Below are positions 24,922-32,758 of a DNA stretch of 39,239 nucleotides, in pieces. The position numbers and the translations under genes were made by a program. Position 1 is the stretch's first letter; every line of letters starts with the position of its first letter. Origin of the DNA: Thermoanaerobaculum sp. (GTDB taxonomy: Bacteria; Acidobacteriota; Thermoanaerobaculia; Multivoradales; UBA5704); contig JAJKHS010000134.1 in assembly GCA_021154885.1 (NCBI GenBank), positions 1 to 39,239 of the forward strand. Direction: 5' to 3'. Under the pieces are notes generated by a model, which worked only from the letters and a program-made list of their open reading frames with translations, was not told where the DNA came from and made no database searches.

Positions 24922-24950
24922 TTGCGGGGTTCCCCCCTTGCCACTACGAT
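24922..24950 (+). promoter_or_regulatory. Candidate promoter of the alcohol dehydrogenase operon
   Basis: TTGCGG (24922-24927), 17-bp spacer, TACGAT (24945-24950), then 7 nt to ATG 24958. This is the only site in the window where I also see a well-spaced -35. It overlaps the divergent PilZ promoter region. Confidence 0.6.
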
Positions 24951-24957
24951 GGTCCGG

Positions 24958-26085
24958 ATGGAGACGACCGCGACGGCGGGACTGACTGCCACGGGAACAA
25001 CCGCCCTGGGAACGACCGCCATGACCGTGGCCGCCTGCGCCGAGGACGGCGCCGTGCGCCTCGAGACCCGCTCCCGCCCCGAGCCCGGGCCGGGCGAGAT
25101 GCTGCTGCGCCTGCGCGCCGCCGGCTTGTGCGGCACCGATCTCTTCAAGCTGCGCCATGCCACGGCCCCCGCCGGCACCGTGCTGGGCCACGAGGTGGTG
25201 GGTTCGGTCGCGGCCCTGGGCGAGGGGGTGGTGGGCTTCGCCCTGGGAGACCGGGTGGTGGTGCCTCACCACGTGGCCTGCGGCGAGTGCGACCTCTGCC
25301 GGAGGGGGAGCGAACCGTCGTGCCCGGCGTTTCAGGAAAACCTGCTGGCTCCCGGCGGCTTCAGCGACTGGGTGCTGGTGCGGGAGCGCGCCGTGCGCCG
25401 GGCCGCCTTCGGCCTGCCGCCCCATCTGAAAGATGAGGCGGCAGTCTTCCTGGAGCCGGCCGCCTGCGTGCTGCGCGGCATCCACCACGCCCGGCTGCCC
25501 GAGACCGCCCTGACCGGCCCCTCGCCGGGCTGTGTCGCCGTCCTCGGCGGCGGCAGCATGGGACTCCTCCACCTGTTCGTCCTGAAGGCGGTCCACCCCA
25601 ACCTGCGGGTGGTGGTCTCCGATCCTCTGGAGGAGCGCCGGGAGCTGGCCCGCCGGCTGGGAGCCGACGCCGCGGTATCGCCCGGCGCGGCCGGCCGCCA
25701 GGTCGCGGCTCTCTCTGAAAGCCGGGGCGCCGACGCCGTCTTCGACACCGTGGGCGGCGCCGCGCCCCTGGCCGCCGCCCTGGCCCTCAGCCGTCCCGGC
25801 GGCGCTGTGGTCCTCTTCGCCCACGCCGACGCGGGCGAGCGCGCCGCCTTCGACCTCAACGCCTTCTTCAAGAGCGAGCGCCGGCTCCTCGCCACCTACT
25901 CGAGCGCCCTGGCCGAGCAGCGGGAGGTCTTTCGCCTGCTGGTCAGCGGCCGCCTGGATCCGTCGCCCCTCGCCACCCACCGCCTCCCCCTCTCCCGCTT
26001 CACGGAGGCGGTCGAGCTGGCGCGGGAGCGGCGGGCGGTGAAGGTGCTGCTGACCCCGGACATCCCGGACGAGGAGCAATCCTGA
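24958..26085 (+). CDS. Zinc-type medium-chain alcohol dehydrogenase (sorbitol/threonine dehydrogenase-like), first of pair
   Basis: 375 aa, NAD(P)-dependent oxidation of a secondary alcohol; substrate unknown. Seen: catalytic zinc ligand in LCGTD, GHEVVG, the structural-zinc set CGECDLCRRGSEPSC (four Cys) and the Rossmann motif VLGGGSMGLLHLF. The start at 24958 sits behind the promoter TTGCGG-N17-TACGAT, which argues for this ATG over the in-frame ATG at 25021, but the first 21 residues (METTATAGLTATGTTALGTTA) are a low-complexity Thr/Ala/Gly extension encoded by degenerate GGAACNACCGCC repeats and absent from typical family members. Stop overlaps the start of the second dehydrogenase. Confidence 0.9.
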   Translation: METTATAGLTATGTTALGTTAMTVAACAEDGAVRLETRSRPEPGPGEMLLRLRAAGLCGTDLFKLRHATAPAGTVLGHEVVGSVAALGEGVVGFALGDRVVVPHHVACGECDLCRRGSEPSCPAFQENLLAPGGFSDWVLVRERAVRRAAFGLPPHLKDEAAVFLEPAACVLRGIHHARLPETALTGPSPGCVAVLGGGSMGLLHLFVLKAVHPNLRVVVSDPLEERRELARRLGADAAVSPGAAGRQVAALSESRGADAVFDTVGGAAPLAAALALSRPGGAVVLFAHADAGERAAFDLNAFFKSERRLLATYSSALAEQREVFRLLVSGRLDPSPLATHRLPLSRFTEAVELARERRAVKVLLTPDIPDEEQS

Positions 26086-27173
26086 CGGTCTCCGCGGTTT
26101 CCGCGCGCCAGACCACGGCCATCCTGCTCGGTCCGGAGCGGCTGGAGTTGCGGGAGGTGCCCGTGCCCGTCCCCGGCCCGGGCGAGCTCCTGCTGCGCGT
26201 CGGCGCCGCCACCACCTGCGGCACCGACCTCAAGGTCTTCCAGCGCGGCGGCCACCCCCGCATGCTCAAGGCCCCCACCCCCTTCGGCCACGAGATGGCC
26301 GGCACCGTGGCCGCCGTGGGTGAGGGGGTGGAGCGCTGGCGGCCGGGCGATCGCGTGGTGGTGGCCAACTCCGCGCCGTGCGGCGTCTGCGAGTGGTGCG
26401 CCCGCGGCCGGGAGAACCTCTGCTCGGACCTCCACTACCTCAACGGCGCCTTCTCCGAGTACCTCCTCGTCCCCCGCCGCTTCGCCGAGCGGAGCACCTA
26501 CCCGCTGCCGGCGGACATCCCTTTCGAGATCGCGGCGCTGGCCGAGCCCCTGGCCTGCGTGCTCCACGGCCTGGAGATCTCGTCGCTGGAGCGGGCGTCG
26601 GGGGTCGTGGTCTATGGCGGCGGACCCATCGGCCTGCTGTTCGTGGACGTCCTCGCCAACTCCCCGGCCGATTTTCCTGCCGATTTTCCCCCGGGAAACG
26701 AGCATCACATCGTGCTGGCGGACCCCAACCCCGCGCGCCTCGAGGCGGGCAAGGCCCTGGGCGCGGATGTGGTCGTCCAGGTGGACCGCGACGGCGGCGA
26801 GGCCTCGCGGCTCTGCAAGACCTCCCGCACCGGCGACGGCTTCGACGTGGCCATCGAGGCCACGGGCTCGCCCGCCGCCTGGCAGGACGCCCTGGCCTCG
26901 GTCCGCCCTGGCGGCCTGGTCCAGCTCTTCGGCGGCTGTCCCCCGGGCACCACCGTGCCGCTGGACACTCACCGCCTCCACTACTCGGAGATCACGGTGA
27001 AGAGCGCCTATCACCACCGGCCGGCGACGTTCCAGCGGGCCCTGGACCTGCTGGCGAGCGGATTGCTGCACCCCCGCGTCCTCCTCTCCGCCGAACGTCC
27101 ACTGGCGGAGCTCGAGGCGGCCCTGCGGAGCATGCGTCGGCGGGAGGCGCTGAAGGTGGTGATCCGGCCGTGA
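26082..27173 (+). CDS. Second zinc-type medium-chain dehydrogenase, probable CTG start
   Basis: 363 aa by the start chosen. The family N-terminus (TTAILLGPERLELREVPVPV) is in frame well upstream of the first ATG/GTG/TTG-type codon (a TTG at 26148), so translation must begin earlier. The only plausible initiator is CTG at 26082, overlapping the previous stop as CTGA, with GAGGAG 5 nt upstream. Domain landmarks: CGTDLKVF and GHEMAG (catalytic zinc), CGVCEWCARGRENLC (structural zinc, four Cys), YGGGPIGLLFVDV (nucleotide-binding). The two dehydrogenases are about equally long and clearly paralogous; translational coupling suggests they act together, perhaps as subunits or successive steps. Confidence 0.85.
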   Translation: MTVSAVSARQTTAILLGPERLELREVPVPVPGPGELLLRVGAATTCGTDLKVFQRGGHPRMLKAPTPFGHEMAGTVAAVGEGVERWRPGDRVVVANSAPCGVCEWCARGRENLCSDLHYLNGAFSEYLLVPRRFAERSTYPLPADIPFEIAALAEPLACVLHGLEISSLERASGVVVYGGGPIGLLFVDVLANSPADFPADFPPGNEHHIVLADPNPARLEAGKALGADVVVQVDRDGGEASRLCKTSRTGDGFDVAIEATGSPAAWQDALASVRPGGLVQLFGGCPPGTTVPLDTHRLHYSEITVKSAYHHRPATFQRALDLLASGLLHPRVLLSAERPLAELEAALRSMRRREALKVVIRP

Positions 27174-27419
27174 TCAGGTCAGCTTCAGCCGCTCGCGGAC
27201 CTGGGAGATCGTGTACGTCTTCTCCTCGCCGGAACGCTGTTCCAGGAGCTCCAGAAGCTCCTGATTCTGCCTGACGGCTTTGATTTCCGCGTCGAAGTCG
27301 TCGACAGCCGCGAGGATGAACTCGCGCCCTTCAGGGGTTTTGAGGAGGACTGTATCCTCTCCCGCAAGGTCCAGGAGATCGGAGAGGCTCGAATCGGTCG
27401 CGAGGTTTACAGTCTTCAT
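27174..27419 (-). CDS. Type II antitoxin-like protein
   Basis: 81 aa. N-terminal part MKTVNLATDSSLSDLLDLA and TVLLKTPEGREFILAAVDDFDAE, helical C-terminus (VRQNQELLELLEQRSGEEKTYTISQVRERLKL). It lies directly after and overlaps (ATGA) the RelE/ParE-type toxin gene, with AAGGAG before its start, and is small and acidic, as antitoxins are. Not a family I can name exactly. Its 3' end meets the convergent dehydrogenase gene with no gap. Confidence 0.7.
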   Translation of the reverse strand: MKTVNLATDSSLSDLLDLAGEDTVLLKTPEGREFILAAVDDFDAEIKAVRQNQELLELLEQRSGEEKTYTISQVRERLKLT

Positions 27420-27709
27420 AGGATGAGCTCCTTGCCGCGGATGAGGAGGCGATTATGCTCCTTCCGGCCGATCGCCTTGATCCGAACGACCCGGCTTTCC
27501 CCATCGACATCATAGAAGACCCGAAAGGCTCCTGCACGGAGCTCCCATTGTGAGAGGTCATTCGGCCGGAGCGGTTTGCGGTTGAGGGTCGCGGTCAGAG
27601 GCTCGACGGCGAGATGGCGCTCGACGGCATCCAAGACGAAGCTCTGCTCGAACCGCTTGACGAAACGCAGGTCCTCAAGTGCACTCTCCGTGAACTCCAT
27701 CTCGAACAT
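27416..27709 (-). CDS. RelE/ParE-family toxin
   Basis: 97 aa. Core motifs of the family: FTESALEDLRFVKRFEQ at the N-terminus, KPLRPNDLSQWELRAGAFRVFYDVD and VRIKAIGRKEHNRLLIRGKEL at the C-terminus. RelE-type members cleave mRNA at the ribosome; ParE members poison gyrase; sequence alone does not say which. The order is toxin first, then antitoxin, as in HigBA-like loci, with a 4-bp overlap. ATG 27709 follows GGAAGAG; a second in-frame ATG is at 27700. Two inverted repeats lie just upstream. Confidence 0.8.
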   Translation of the reverse strand: MFEMEFTESALEDLRFVKRFEQSFVLDAVERHLAVEPLTATLNRKPLRPNDLSQWELRAGAFRVFYDVDGESRVVRIKAIGRKEHNRLLIRGKELIL

Positions 27710-27715
27710 TCTCGT

Positions 27716-27771
27716 CTCTTCCTGAAAATAGGTGCTCTCAGGAAGAGCAGGGTATCACTTTCCCGATACCC
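27716..27771 (-). promoter_or_regulatory. Palindromic operator candidates upstream of the toxin-antitoxin operon
   Basis: A perfect 10-bp inverted repeat, CTCTTCCTGA (27716-27725) and TCAGGAAGAG (27738-27747), 12 nt apart, begins 7 bp upstream of the toxin ATG. Next to it is a second one, GGGTATC (27750-27756) and GATACCC (27765-27771). Such paired palindromes are typical of sites bound by toxin-antitoxin complexes for self-repression. Confidence 0.55.
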
Positions 27772-27818
27772 CCACACGGCTCTCACGATCCAGCCCGTGG
27801 AGCCTCACCTCCCCGTGC

Positions 27819-27824
27819 TAAAAT
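27819..27824 (+). promoter_or_regulatory. Candidate -10 of the first Cys-rich peptide gene
   Basis: TAAAAT in an AT-rich patch, 33 nt before ATG 27858; no clear -35. The leader then carries AAAGGAGAA as ribosome site. Confidence 0.4.
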
Positions 27825-27857
27825 AAATGCCGGACCAACCAAAGGAGAACTTGCCTC

Positions 27858-28133
27858 ATGCCTTCGCGGAACGGCTCACCCCTCCGGCTGCTCGGCCTCG
27901 CGGCCGCGCTCGTGATCTCCGTCCTCGCCGTCCAGCCCAGCCACGCGGACCTCATCGTGACCTGCGACAGCAGTAGCAACACCATCTACTACAGCGATGC
28001 GAGCCACTCGACCGTGGTGGGTAGCTGCACGGGAAGCTGCTGCGACGGCTGCCATTGCACGGGGACGACCAGTCCGTACGCGACCACCCAGAGGTTCGAT
28101 TGCCCGGACGTCATCTGTCCGGAGAATTCCTGA
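27858..28133 (+). CDS. Small secreted cysteine-rich peptide (91 aa, 8 Cys)
   Basis: No recognised family. Signal peptide (RLLGLAAALVISVLAVQPSHA) followed by a mature part of about 60 residues with eight Cys spaced C-x20-C-x3-CC-x2-C-x-C-x14-C-x4-C, rich in Ser, Thr and Asp. An even Cys number and no other catalytic signature suggest a disulfide-stabilised extracytoplasmic peptide. Ribosome site AAAGGAGAA is strong. It resembles the two other small Cys-rich genes at 33.6 and 34.1 kb in size, signal peptide and a vicinal CC pair, though the spacing differs. Transcribed alone, facing the end of the PLD operon 6 bp downstream. Confidence 0.7.
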   Translation: MPSRNGSPLRLLGLAAALVISVLAVQPSHADLIVTCDSSSNTIYYSDASHSTVVGSCTGSCCDGCHCTGTTSPYATTQRFDCPDVICPENS

Positions 28134-28139
28134 GCGGCC

Positions 28140-29411
28140 TCAGAGCTGCCAGCTCAGCATGTAGCACAGCCGGTCGACGCTGCGGTGCCAGAGGGTGCAC
28201 CGCTTCTTCCAGCCCGGCTGCGTCAGCTCGACGCAGGCTTTCATGTCGTCCTCGAAGGCCGCCTTGAGCTGGGCCGCCACCGACTCGTCGATGATCCCCA
28301 CCCCGGCCTCTTCGTTGATGTCGAAGGAGCGGGAGTCGAAATTGGTCGAGCCGACGTGCGACCAGAGGCCGTCGACCACCATGATCTTCTGGTGAATCAG
28401 CGTCCGCTGGTGCTCGAAGATCCTGACTCCGTCGCGCAGCATCTCGTCGAAGTGACGATGCCCGGCGTGACGGACGATGGCGCTGTCGGTCACCGAGCCC
28501 GGGATCATCAGCTTCACCTCCACGCCGCGCCTCACCGAGCGCCTCAGGAGTCTCACCGTCTGTTCGTCAGGGATGAAGTAGGGGTTCTGGACCAGGATCT
28601 CCTTCTTGGCCGAGGCGAGCCCCAGCTTGAACATCAGCTCCAGGTCCGACACGCCGCCGAGCGGCGCTCCGGCAAGGACGTGCACCCGGCTCTCCCCCGC
28701 CTTCCTCAGGTGGGGGAAGTACTGCTCCCCCACCAGCACCTCCCTCGTCTCCTCCACCCAGTGCTGGGCGAACACCCCCTGCACGCCATTGACCACCGGA
28801 CCCTGGAGCCGCACGCCGGTGTCGCGCCAGTGCTCCTTGTCCTGGCCGTGCCCGCTCCACTGCCGGGCGACGCCGTGGCCGAAGACGTAGGCCACCTGGC
28901 CGTCGAAGATGGCGAGCTTGCGGTGCGTCCGCTTGTTGAGCTGCCCCAGGTCGATGAGCCGGATGGGATGGTAGCGGGCCACCCTGACGCCGGCATCCTC
29001 CATCCGCTTGCGCAGCCGCTTATCCATCTTCATCGCGCCCAGGGCATCGACCATGACCCGTACCTCGACCCCCTCCCGCGCCCGCCTGGCGAAGGCCTCG
29101 GCCAACTCGCCGCAGATATCACCGGTCCACCAGACGTAGGTCTCGAAATGGATCGTCTTCTCGGCCCTGGCAATCGACTCGAGGAGGGCGGGGTAGAGCT
29201 CGTCGCCGTTCTGCAGCACGTCGATCTTATTGTCCGGCAGGATGATCGCCTTGGTCATGCCGGCGATCGAGGGGAGCGCCTCCTCCAGCTCGTCGATGTC
29301 CGGCACGGCGATGCGGAAGGTGCGCTCCCGCAGGTTGGTCCACAGCATCGTCGCCAGCAGGACGATCGCCAGGGCCATGCCCACCAGAGCCCAGATGGGG
29401 ATCGCGATCAT
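28140..29411 (-). CDS. Phospholipase D-family cardiolipin synthase-like protein, second of pair
   Basis: 423 aa. One N-terminal membrane segment (MIAIPIWALVGMALAIVLLATMLW), then two PLD domains with both HKD motifs: THRKLAIFD and LIHQKIMVVD, each followed by the Gly/Ser-Thr-Asn element (GSTNFDSRSFDINEE). In this family both motifs form one active site making cardiolipin or other phospholipids by transphosphatidylation. ATG 29411 was chosen because it starts the membrane segment and lies 5 bp after the previous stop. Its neighbour at 29.4-30.8 kb is a paralogue, about half identical by eye. Confidence 0.9.
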   Translation of the reverse strand: MIAIPIWALVGMALAIVLLATMLWTNLRERTFRIAVPDIDELEEALPSIAGMTKAIILPDNKIDVLQNGDELYPALLESIARAEKTIHFETYVWWTGDICGELAEAFARRAREGVEVRVMVDALGAMKMDKRLRKRMEDAGVRVARYHPIRLIDLGQLNKRTHRKLAIFDGQVAYVFGHGVARQWSGHGQDKEHWRDTGVRLQGPVVNGVQGVFAQHWVEETREVLVGEQYFPHLRKAGESRVHVLAGAPLGGVSDLELMFKLGLASAKKEILVQNPYFIPDEQTVRLLRRSVRRGVEVKLMIPGSVTDSAIVRHAGHRHFDEMLRDGVRIFEHQRTLIHQKIMVVDGLWSHVGSTNFDSRSFDINEEAGVGIIDESVAAQLKAAFEDDMKACVELTQPGWKKRCTLWHRSVDRLCYMLSWQL

Positions 29412-29416
29412 GATCG

Positions 29417-30817
29417 TCAGAGCTGGTCGTTGAGCAGGTAGGACAGCCGGTCCCCGAGCTTGTGCCAGAGCGGGCGGCGGTTCCAACTCGCCGCGTCGAG
29501 CTGGCGGCAGTCGCGCAGGTCGTGGGCGAACGCCGCCTCGAGCTCGGCGGCCACGCCGCGGTCGATCACCCCCACGCTGGCCTCCTCGTTGATGTTGAGC
29601 GACCGGTCATCGAAGTTGGTGGAGCCCACCAGGGACCAGAGGCCGTCCACGATCATTACCTTCTGGTGGGAGAGCGTGCGCTGGAACTCGTAGACCTTGA
29701 CCCCCGCGTCCAGAAGAGGCCCAAGCTGGCGGTGGCCGGCATGGCGGACGATGGCGCTGTCCGTCACCGGGCCGGGGATCATCATGCGGACGTCGACCCC
29801 CCGCTTCACGGTCTGAGCGAGGAGGTCCACCATGTCCGGGTCGGGAATGAAGTACGGGTTCTGGATGACCAGCCTCTTGCGCGCCGAGGCGATGGCCATC
29901 TTGTTGATCATCTCCAGGCGGGAGACGCCGCCGTGGGGCGAGCCGGCCGTCATATGCGCCCGCGCCGATCCGGCGGCCGGCTGAAGAGGGAAGTACCGAT
30001 CCCCGATCAGCACCTCGGTGGTCGTCTCCACCCAGTGCTGAACGAACAGCGCCTGGACGGAGTTGACGACCGGCCCCTCCAGGCGCACGCCGGTGTCGCG
30101 CCAGTGCTTCGCGTCCTGGCCGTTGCCCACCCACTCCTCGGCGATGCCGTGGCCGAAGACGTAGGCCACCCGGGCGTCGATGACGGCGAGCTTGCGGTGC
30201 GTGCGGTTGTTGATCAGCCCCAGGTCGGCGAGGCGCACCGGGTGATAGCGGGCGATCTTGACGCCGGCCTCTTCCATGTGCCGGAACAGATGGTCGTCCG
30301 CGTTGTGCGCGCCGGCGGCATCGATCGTCAGCCGCACCTCCACCCCCTGCCGGGCCTTGTCCTGCAGGGCTTTCGCCAGCCGCATGCAGACCTCCCCCTT
30401 CCACCAGACGTAGGTCTCGAGATGGATGCTCTGCCGCGCGCCGGCGATGTCGGCGAAGAGGAGCGGGAAGAAGCCGTCGCCGTTCTGCAGCACCTGCACG
30501 CGGTTGCCCGGCACGATCAGCGAGCCCGTGACGTCGGCGATGGAAGGCAGGGCCTCGTCGAGCTTCGCGATGTCCGGCACCCGCACGTGGACCTCGTGCT
30601 GCCGCTGGGTGGACCAGAGAATGATCACCAGGAAGAGGATGAGGAACAGGTAGAGAGAGGCGGTGACGAAGGAGACCTCGACCTTGCGGCCGCGGATCAT
30701 CGGCAGCCTGGGGAGACTGGGAAGCTTGCCGGTGATCCCTTTCCGGCTCGTTTCGCGCCGCTTGGGCTTGCGGGGCCTCTTCGGCCTCTCGGCCTTGTGC
30801 CGCAGGGGGACGCTCAA
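29417..30817 (-). CDS. Phospholipase D-family cardiolipin synthase-like protein, first of pair
   Basis: 466 aa. Starts with a very basic, Pro/Lys/Arg-rich cytoplasmic tail of about 45 residues, then a membrane segment (FVTASLYLFLILFLVIILW), then two HKD motifs (THRKLAVID and LSHQKVMIVD) and GSTNFDDRSLNINEE. The start is TTG at 30817, supported by a good SD (GGGAGGTG, 6 nt). With the EEP gene upstream and a PLD paralogue downstream this copies the E. coli ybhP-clsB arrangement, so a cardiolipin/phospholipid role is likely. The basic tail distinguishes it from its neighbour and could bind the anionic membrane surface. Confidence 0.9.
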   Translation of the reverse strand: MSVPLRHKAERPKRPRKPKRRETSRKGITGKLPSLPRLPMIRGRKVEVSFVTASLYLFLILFLVIILWSTQRQHEVHVRVPDIAKLDEALPSIADVTGSLIVPGNRVQVLQNGDGFFPLLFADIAGARQSIHLETYVWWKGEVCMRLAKALQDKARQGVEVRLTIDAAGAHNADDHLFRHMEEAGVKIARYHPVRLADLGLINNRTHRKLAVIDARVAYVFGHGIAEEWVGNGQDAKHWRDTGVRLEGPVVNSVQALFVQHWVETTTEVLIGDRYFPLQPAAGSARAHMTAGSPHGGVSRLEMINKMAIASARKRLVIQNPYFIPDPDMVDLLAQTVKRGVDVRMMIPGPVTDSAIVRHAGHRQLGPLLDAGVKVYEFQRTLSHQKVMIVDGLWSLVGSTNFDDRSLNINEEASVGVIDRGVAAELEAAFAHDLRDCRQLDAASWNRRPLWHKLGDRLSYLLNDQL

Positions 30818-30845
30818 TCGACACCTCCCGGCCGGCGTTCCGGCG

Positions 30846-31556
30846 TCAATCCTGAGACTTGCGGTGCAGCTCGACGAGGACGGGCCAGTGATCGGAGGGC
30901 CCGGACCGTATCACCCGATAGGCGTCAGTCGTCCAGCCAGGATCGGCAAAGACATAGTCGATGCGCTGGCGCATGTACCGGTGCGTGAAGGCGATGTCGT
31001 CGCCGCACATCCGGAACAGCTCGGCGGCCATCAGAGTGCCGATCTCGGGCGCGCCTGGAGGGGCATTCAGGTCCCCGACCAGGACGAAGGGCCGGTCCTG
31101 CTGCCTGAGCCGCTCGACGAGACCCTGGATCTGCACACTCCGTGCCGAGCGCCCCCAGCGGCTCCAGGCAGCGAGGTGGGTGACGAAGAAGTCGATCTCC
31201 CCCGTCGCCAGGCCGATGCACGTGTGGAGAAGGGTCCGGGGCTCACCCGTCCCCGGCAGGGGATGGACCTCGGTGGACCGCACCTCGCCGGTGGTGAGCA
31301 CGGCGTTGCCGAACTCGCCGGCTCCCATTTCGAAGCTCCTGCCGAACCGCACGGTCATGCCGGTGAGGCGGCCCAGGGCCGCGGCCTGGTCCTCCAGCCG
31401 CGACTGCTTCGTGCCGCGGTGGACCTCCTGCAGTCCCACCACGTCCGCGCCGGCCTCGGCAATGGCGCGGGCGATCCGCTCGAGGTAGCCGCGGCTCCAG
31501 CGGGCACCATGCCCGCCGACGTTGTAGGAGAGGACCTTGACCCGCAGCTCAGGCAT
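30846..31556 (-). CDS. Endonuclease/exonuclease/phosphatase (EEP) family protein
   Basis: 236 aa. Metal-dependent phosphodiesterase fold: LSYNVGG start, catalytic Glu in GLQEV, VLVGDLNAPPGAPE, and the C-terminal SDHWPV. Members cleave nucleic acids, phosphoinositides or sphingomyelin; the position just upstream of two PLD-type synthases, as with ybhP beside clsB in E. coli, suggests a lipid or headgroup substrate. There is no signal peptide. The ATG at 31556 begins the domain exactly; no clear SD is seen. Confidence 0.9.
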   Translation of the reverse strand: MPELRVKVLSYNVGGHGARWSRGYLERIARAIAEAGADVVGLQEVHRGTKQSRLEDQAAALGRLTGMTVRFGRSFEMGAGEFGNAVLTTGEVRSTEVHPLPGTGEPRTLLHTCIGLATGEIDFFVTHLAAWSRWGRSARSVQIQGLVERLRQQDRPFVLVGDLNAPPGAPEIGTLMAAELFRMCGDDIAFTHRYMRQRIDYVFADPGWTTDAYRVIRSGPSDHWPVLVELHRKSQD

Positions 31557-31592
31557 ACCGTGCCGAGAGAGTTGCGAGAGGCGTGCCCACCA

Positions 31593-31622
31593 CCCCCCTG
31601 GGACCGCTGGCGTCCCGCCGGC
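31593..31622. repeat. REP-like hairpin element, copy 2
   Basis: Plus strand: CCCCCCTGGGACC, then GCTGGCG-TCC-CGCCGGC. It differs at one base from the copy at 3973-4002 (here opposite orientation), a change that leaves one G-T mismatch in the stem. Lies in the gap between the EEP and NagZ-like genes. Confidence 0.75.
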
Positions 31623-31634
31623 CTTCTAACTTAA

Positions 31635-31670
31635 TCTTCTTCTTTCTTCTTTCTTCTTCCTTCTTCGTCG
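31635..31670. repeat. TTC/TTTC-rich simple tract after the NagZ-like stop
   Basis: An irregular run of TCT/TTC units (GAAGAA on the transcribed strand) directly following the stop codon at 31672. Simple repeat, no function seen. Confidence 0.6.
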
Positions 31671-31671
31671 T

Positions 31672-32718
31672 CTACGAGCTCGCCTGAAGCTGCTCCAGCG
31701 CCTGCCGTACCCGGTCGAGCCGCTCGCCGCGGCTGTTCTCCCGCATGAAGGCGACGTAGTCCCGGGCGGTGCGCAGGGTGGCCAGGCGCTGGCGGTAGAC
31801 CTCCAGCCGGCGGTTGGCCTCGGACAGCCGCTCCCGCAGCTCCGGCCGGTCCAGCCGGTCCACGATGTCGGGCAGCGCGGACAGGGTGTGGCAGACCAGC
31901 AGCACGTCGCACCCTGCGGCGAAGGCGCGCTCGCAGCGCCCGGGGAGGTCGCCCCACTCGTCGAGCGCCTTCATCTCCATGTCGTCGCTGATGGCGAGCC
32001 CTTCGAACCCCAGCCGGCCGCGCAGCAGGCCGCCCAGGATCTCTGGCGACAGGGTGGCCGGGCGGTGCGAGTCCCACGCCGGGTAGACGGCGTGGGAGAC
32101 CATGATCGCCCCGGCCAGCCGGCCCAGGGTCTCGAAGGGCGCGAGGTCGGTCTCCATCTCCTCGGCGGGGAGGTAGACCACGGAGGTCTTATAGTGGGTG
32201 TCCTCGCCGGCTCCGCCCAGCCCCGGAAAATGCTTGAGGCACCCCGCGGCGCCGCCGCCGTGCAGGCCGCGCAGGAAAGCCTGGGCCCGGGGGACGACGT
32301 CGCTCACCGTGGCGCCGAGGTAGCGGTCGTCGAGGGCATTGTCGGTGGCGCCGCGGTCGAGGTCCACCACCGGCGCGAAGTCGACGTCGATGTCGAACAG
32401 CCGCAGGGCCTGGCCGATCCAGTAGCCGGTCTGGTGGGAGTAGCTGGTGGCGTGGCGAGCGAGGAGCGACGCCGGCGGCGTCGGCCCCACCACGTCCTTC
32501 AGCCGGTCCACCCGGCCGCCCTCGGCGTCGATGGCCAGCACGGCCTCGGGCAGCAGGCGCCGCAGCCCGGTCACCAGCTCGTTCAACTGCCCCTCGTCTT
32601 TGGCGTTGCGCTTGAACAGCACGATGCCGCCGGGCTGGAACCGCGACAGCATCGCGGCGGAGGCGGAATCCAGCTCGGGCCCGGGGATGCCTACGAAGAC
32701 CTGCTCGGCGGGTCGCAT
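31672..32718 (-). CDS. nagZ: Family 3 beta-N-acetylhexosaminidase (NagZ-like)
   Basis: 348 aa, single-domain GH3, the size of NagZ. Removes N-acetylglucosamine from muropeptides during cell-wall recycling. The NagZ signature is complete: AIDAEGGRVDRL, KHFPGLGGAGEDTHY (the His/Asp acid-base pair on the mobile loop) and ISDDMEMKAL with the nucleophile Asp. The symbol rests on this motif set; a close GH3 relative with another substrate cannot be excluded. No signal peptide, consistent with a cytoplasmic recycling enzyme. An extended -10 ends 9 nt before the ATG at 32718, with no ribosome site. Confidence 0.93.
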   Translation of the reverse strand: MRPAEQVFVGIPGPELDSASAAMLSRFQPGGIVLFKRNAKDEGQLNELVTGLRRLLPEAVLAIDAEGGRVDRLKDVVGPTPPASLLARHATSYSHQTGYWIGQALRLFDIDVDFAPVVDLDRGATDNALDDRYLGATVSDVVPRAQAFLRGLHGGGAAGCLKHFPGLGGAGEDTHYKTSVVYLPAEEMETDLAPFETLGRLAGAIMVSHAVYPAWDSHRPATLSPEILGGLLRGRLGFEGLAISDDMEMKALDEWGDLPGRCERAFAAGCDVLLVCHTLSALPDIVDRLDRPELRERLSEANRRLEVYRQRLATLRTARDYVAFMRENSRGERLDRVRQALEQLQASS

Positions 32719-32727
32719 ACAGGGACC

Positions 32728-32737
32728 ATCTTATCGC
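32728..32737 (-). promoter_or_regulatory. Candidate extended -10 promoter of the NagZ-like gene
   Basis: Minus-strand GCGATAAGAT, ending 9 nt before ATG 32718. Same GCG[G/A]TANNNT pattern. Confidence 0.5.
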
Positions 32738-32758
32738 GGCGCGGGCGTTCGTCAGCGA

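Noticed and set aside
24049-26079. Minus-strand frame extending the PilZ gene upstream across the first dehydrogenase.
   Set aside because: The PilZ domain begins at 24900, next to a promoter; the upstream part is antisense to the dehydrogenase.
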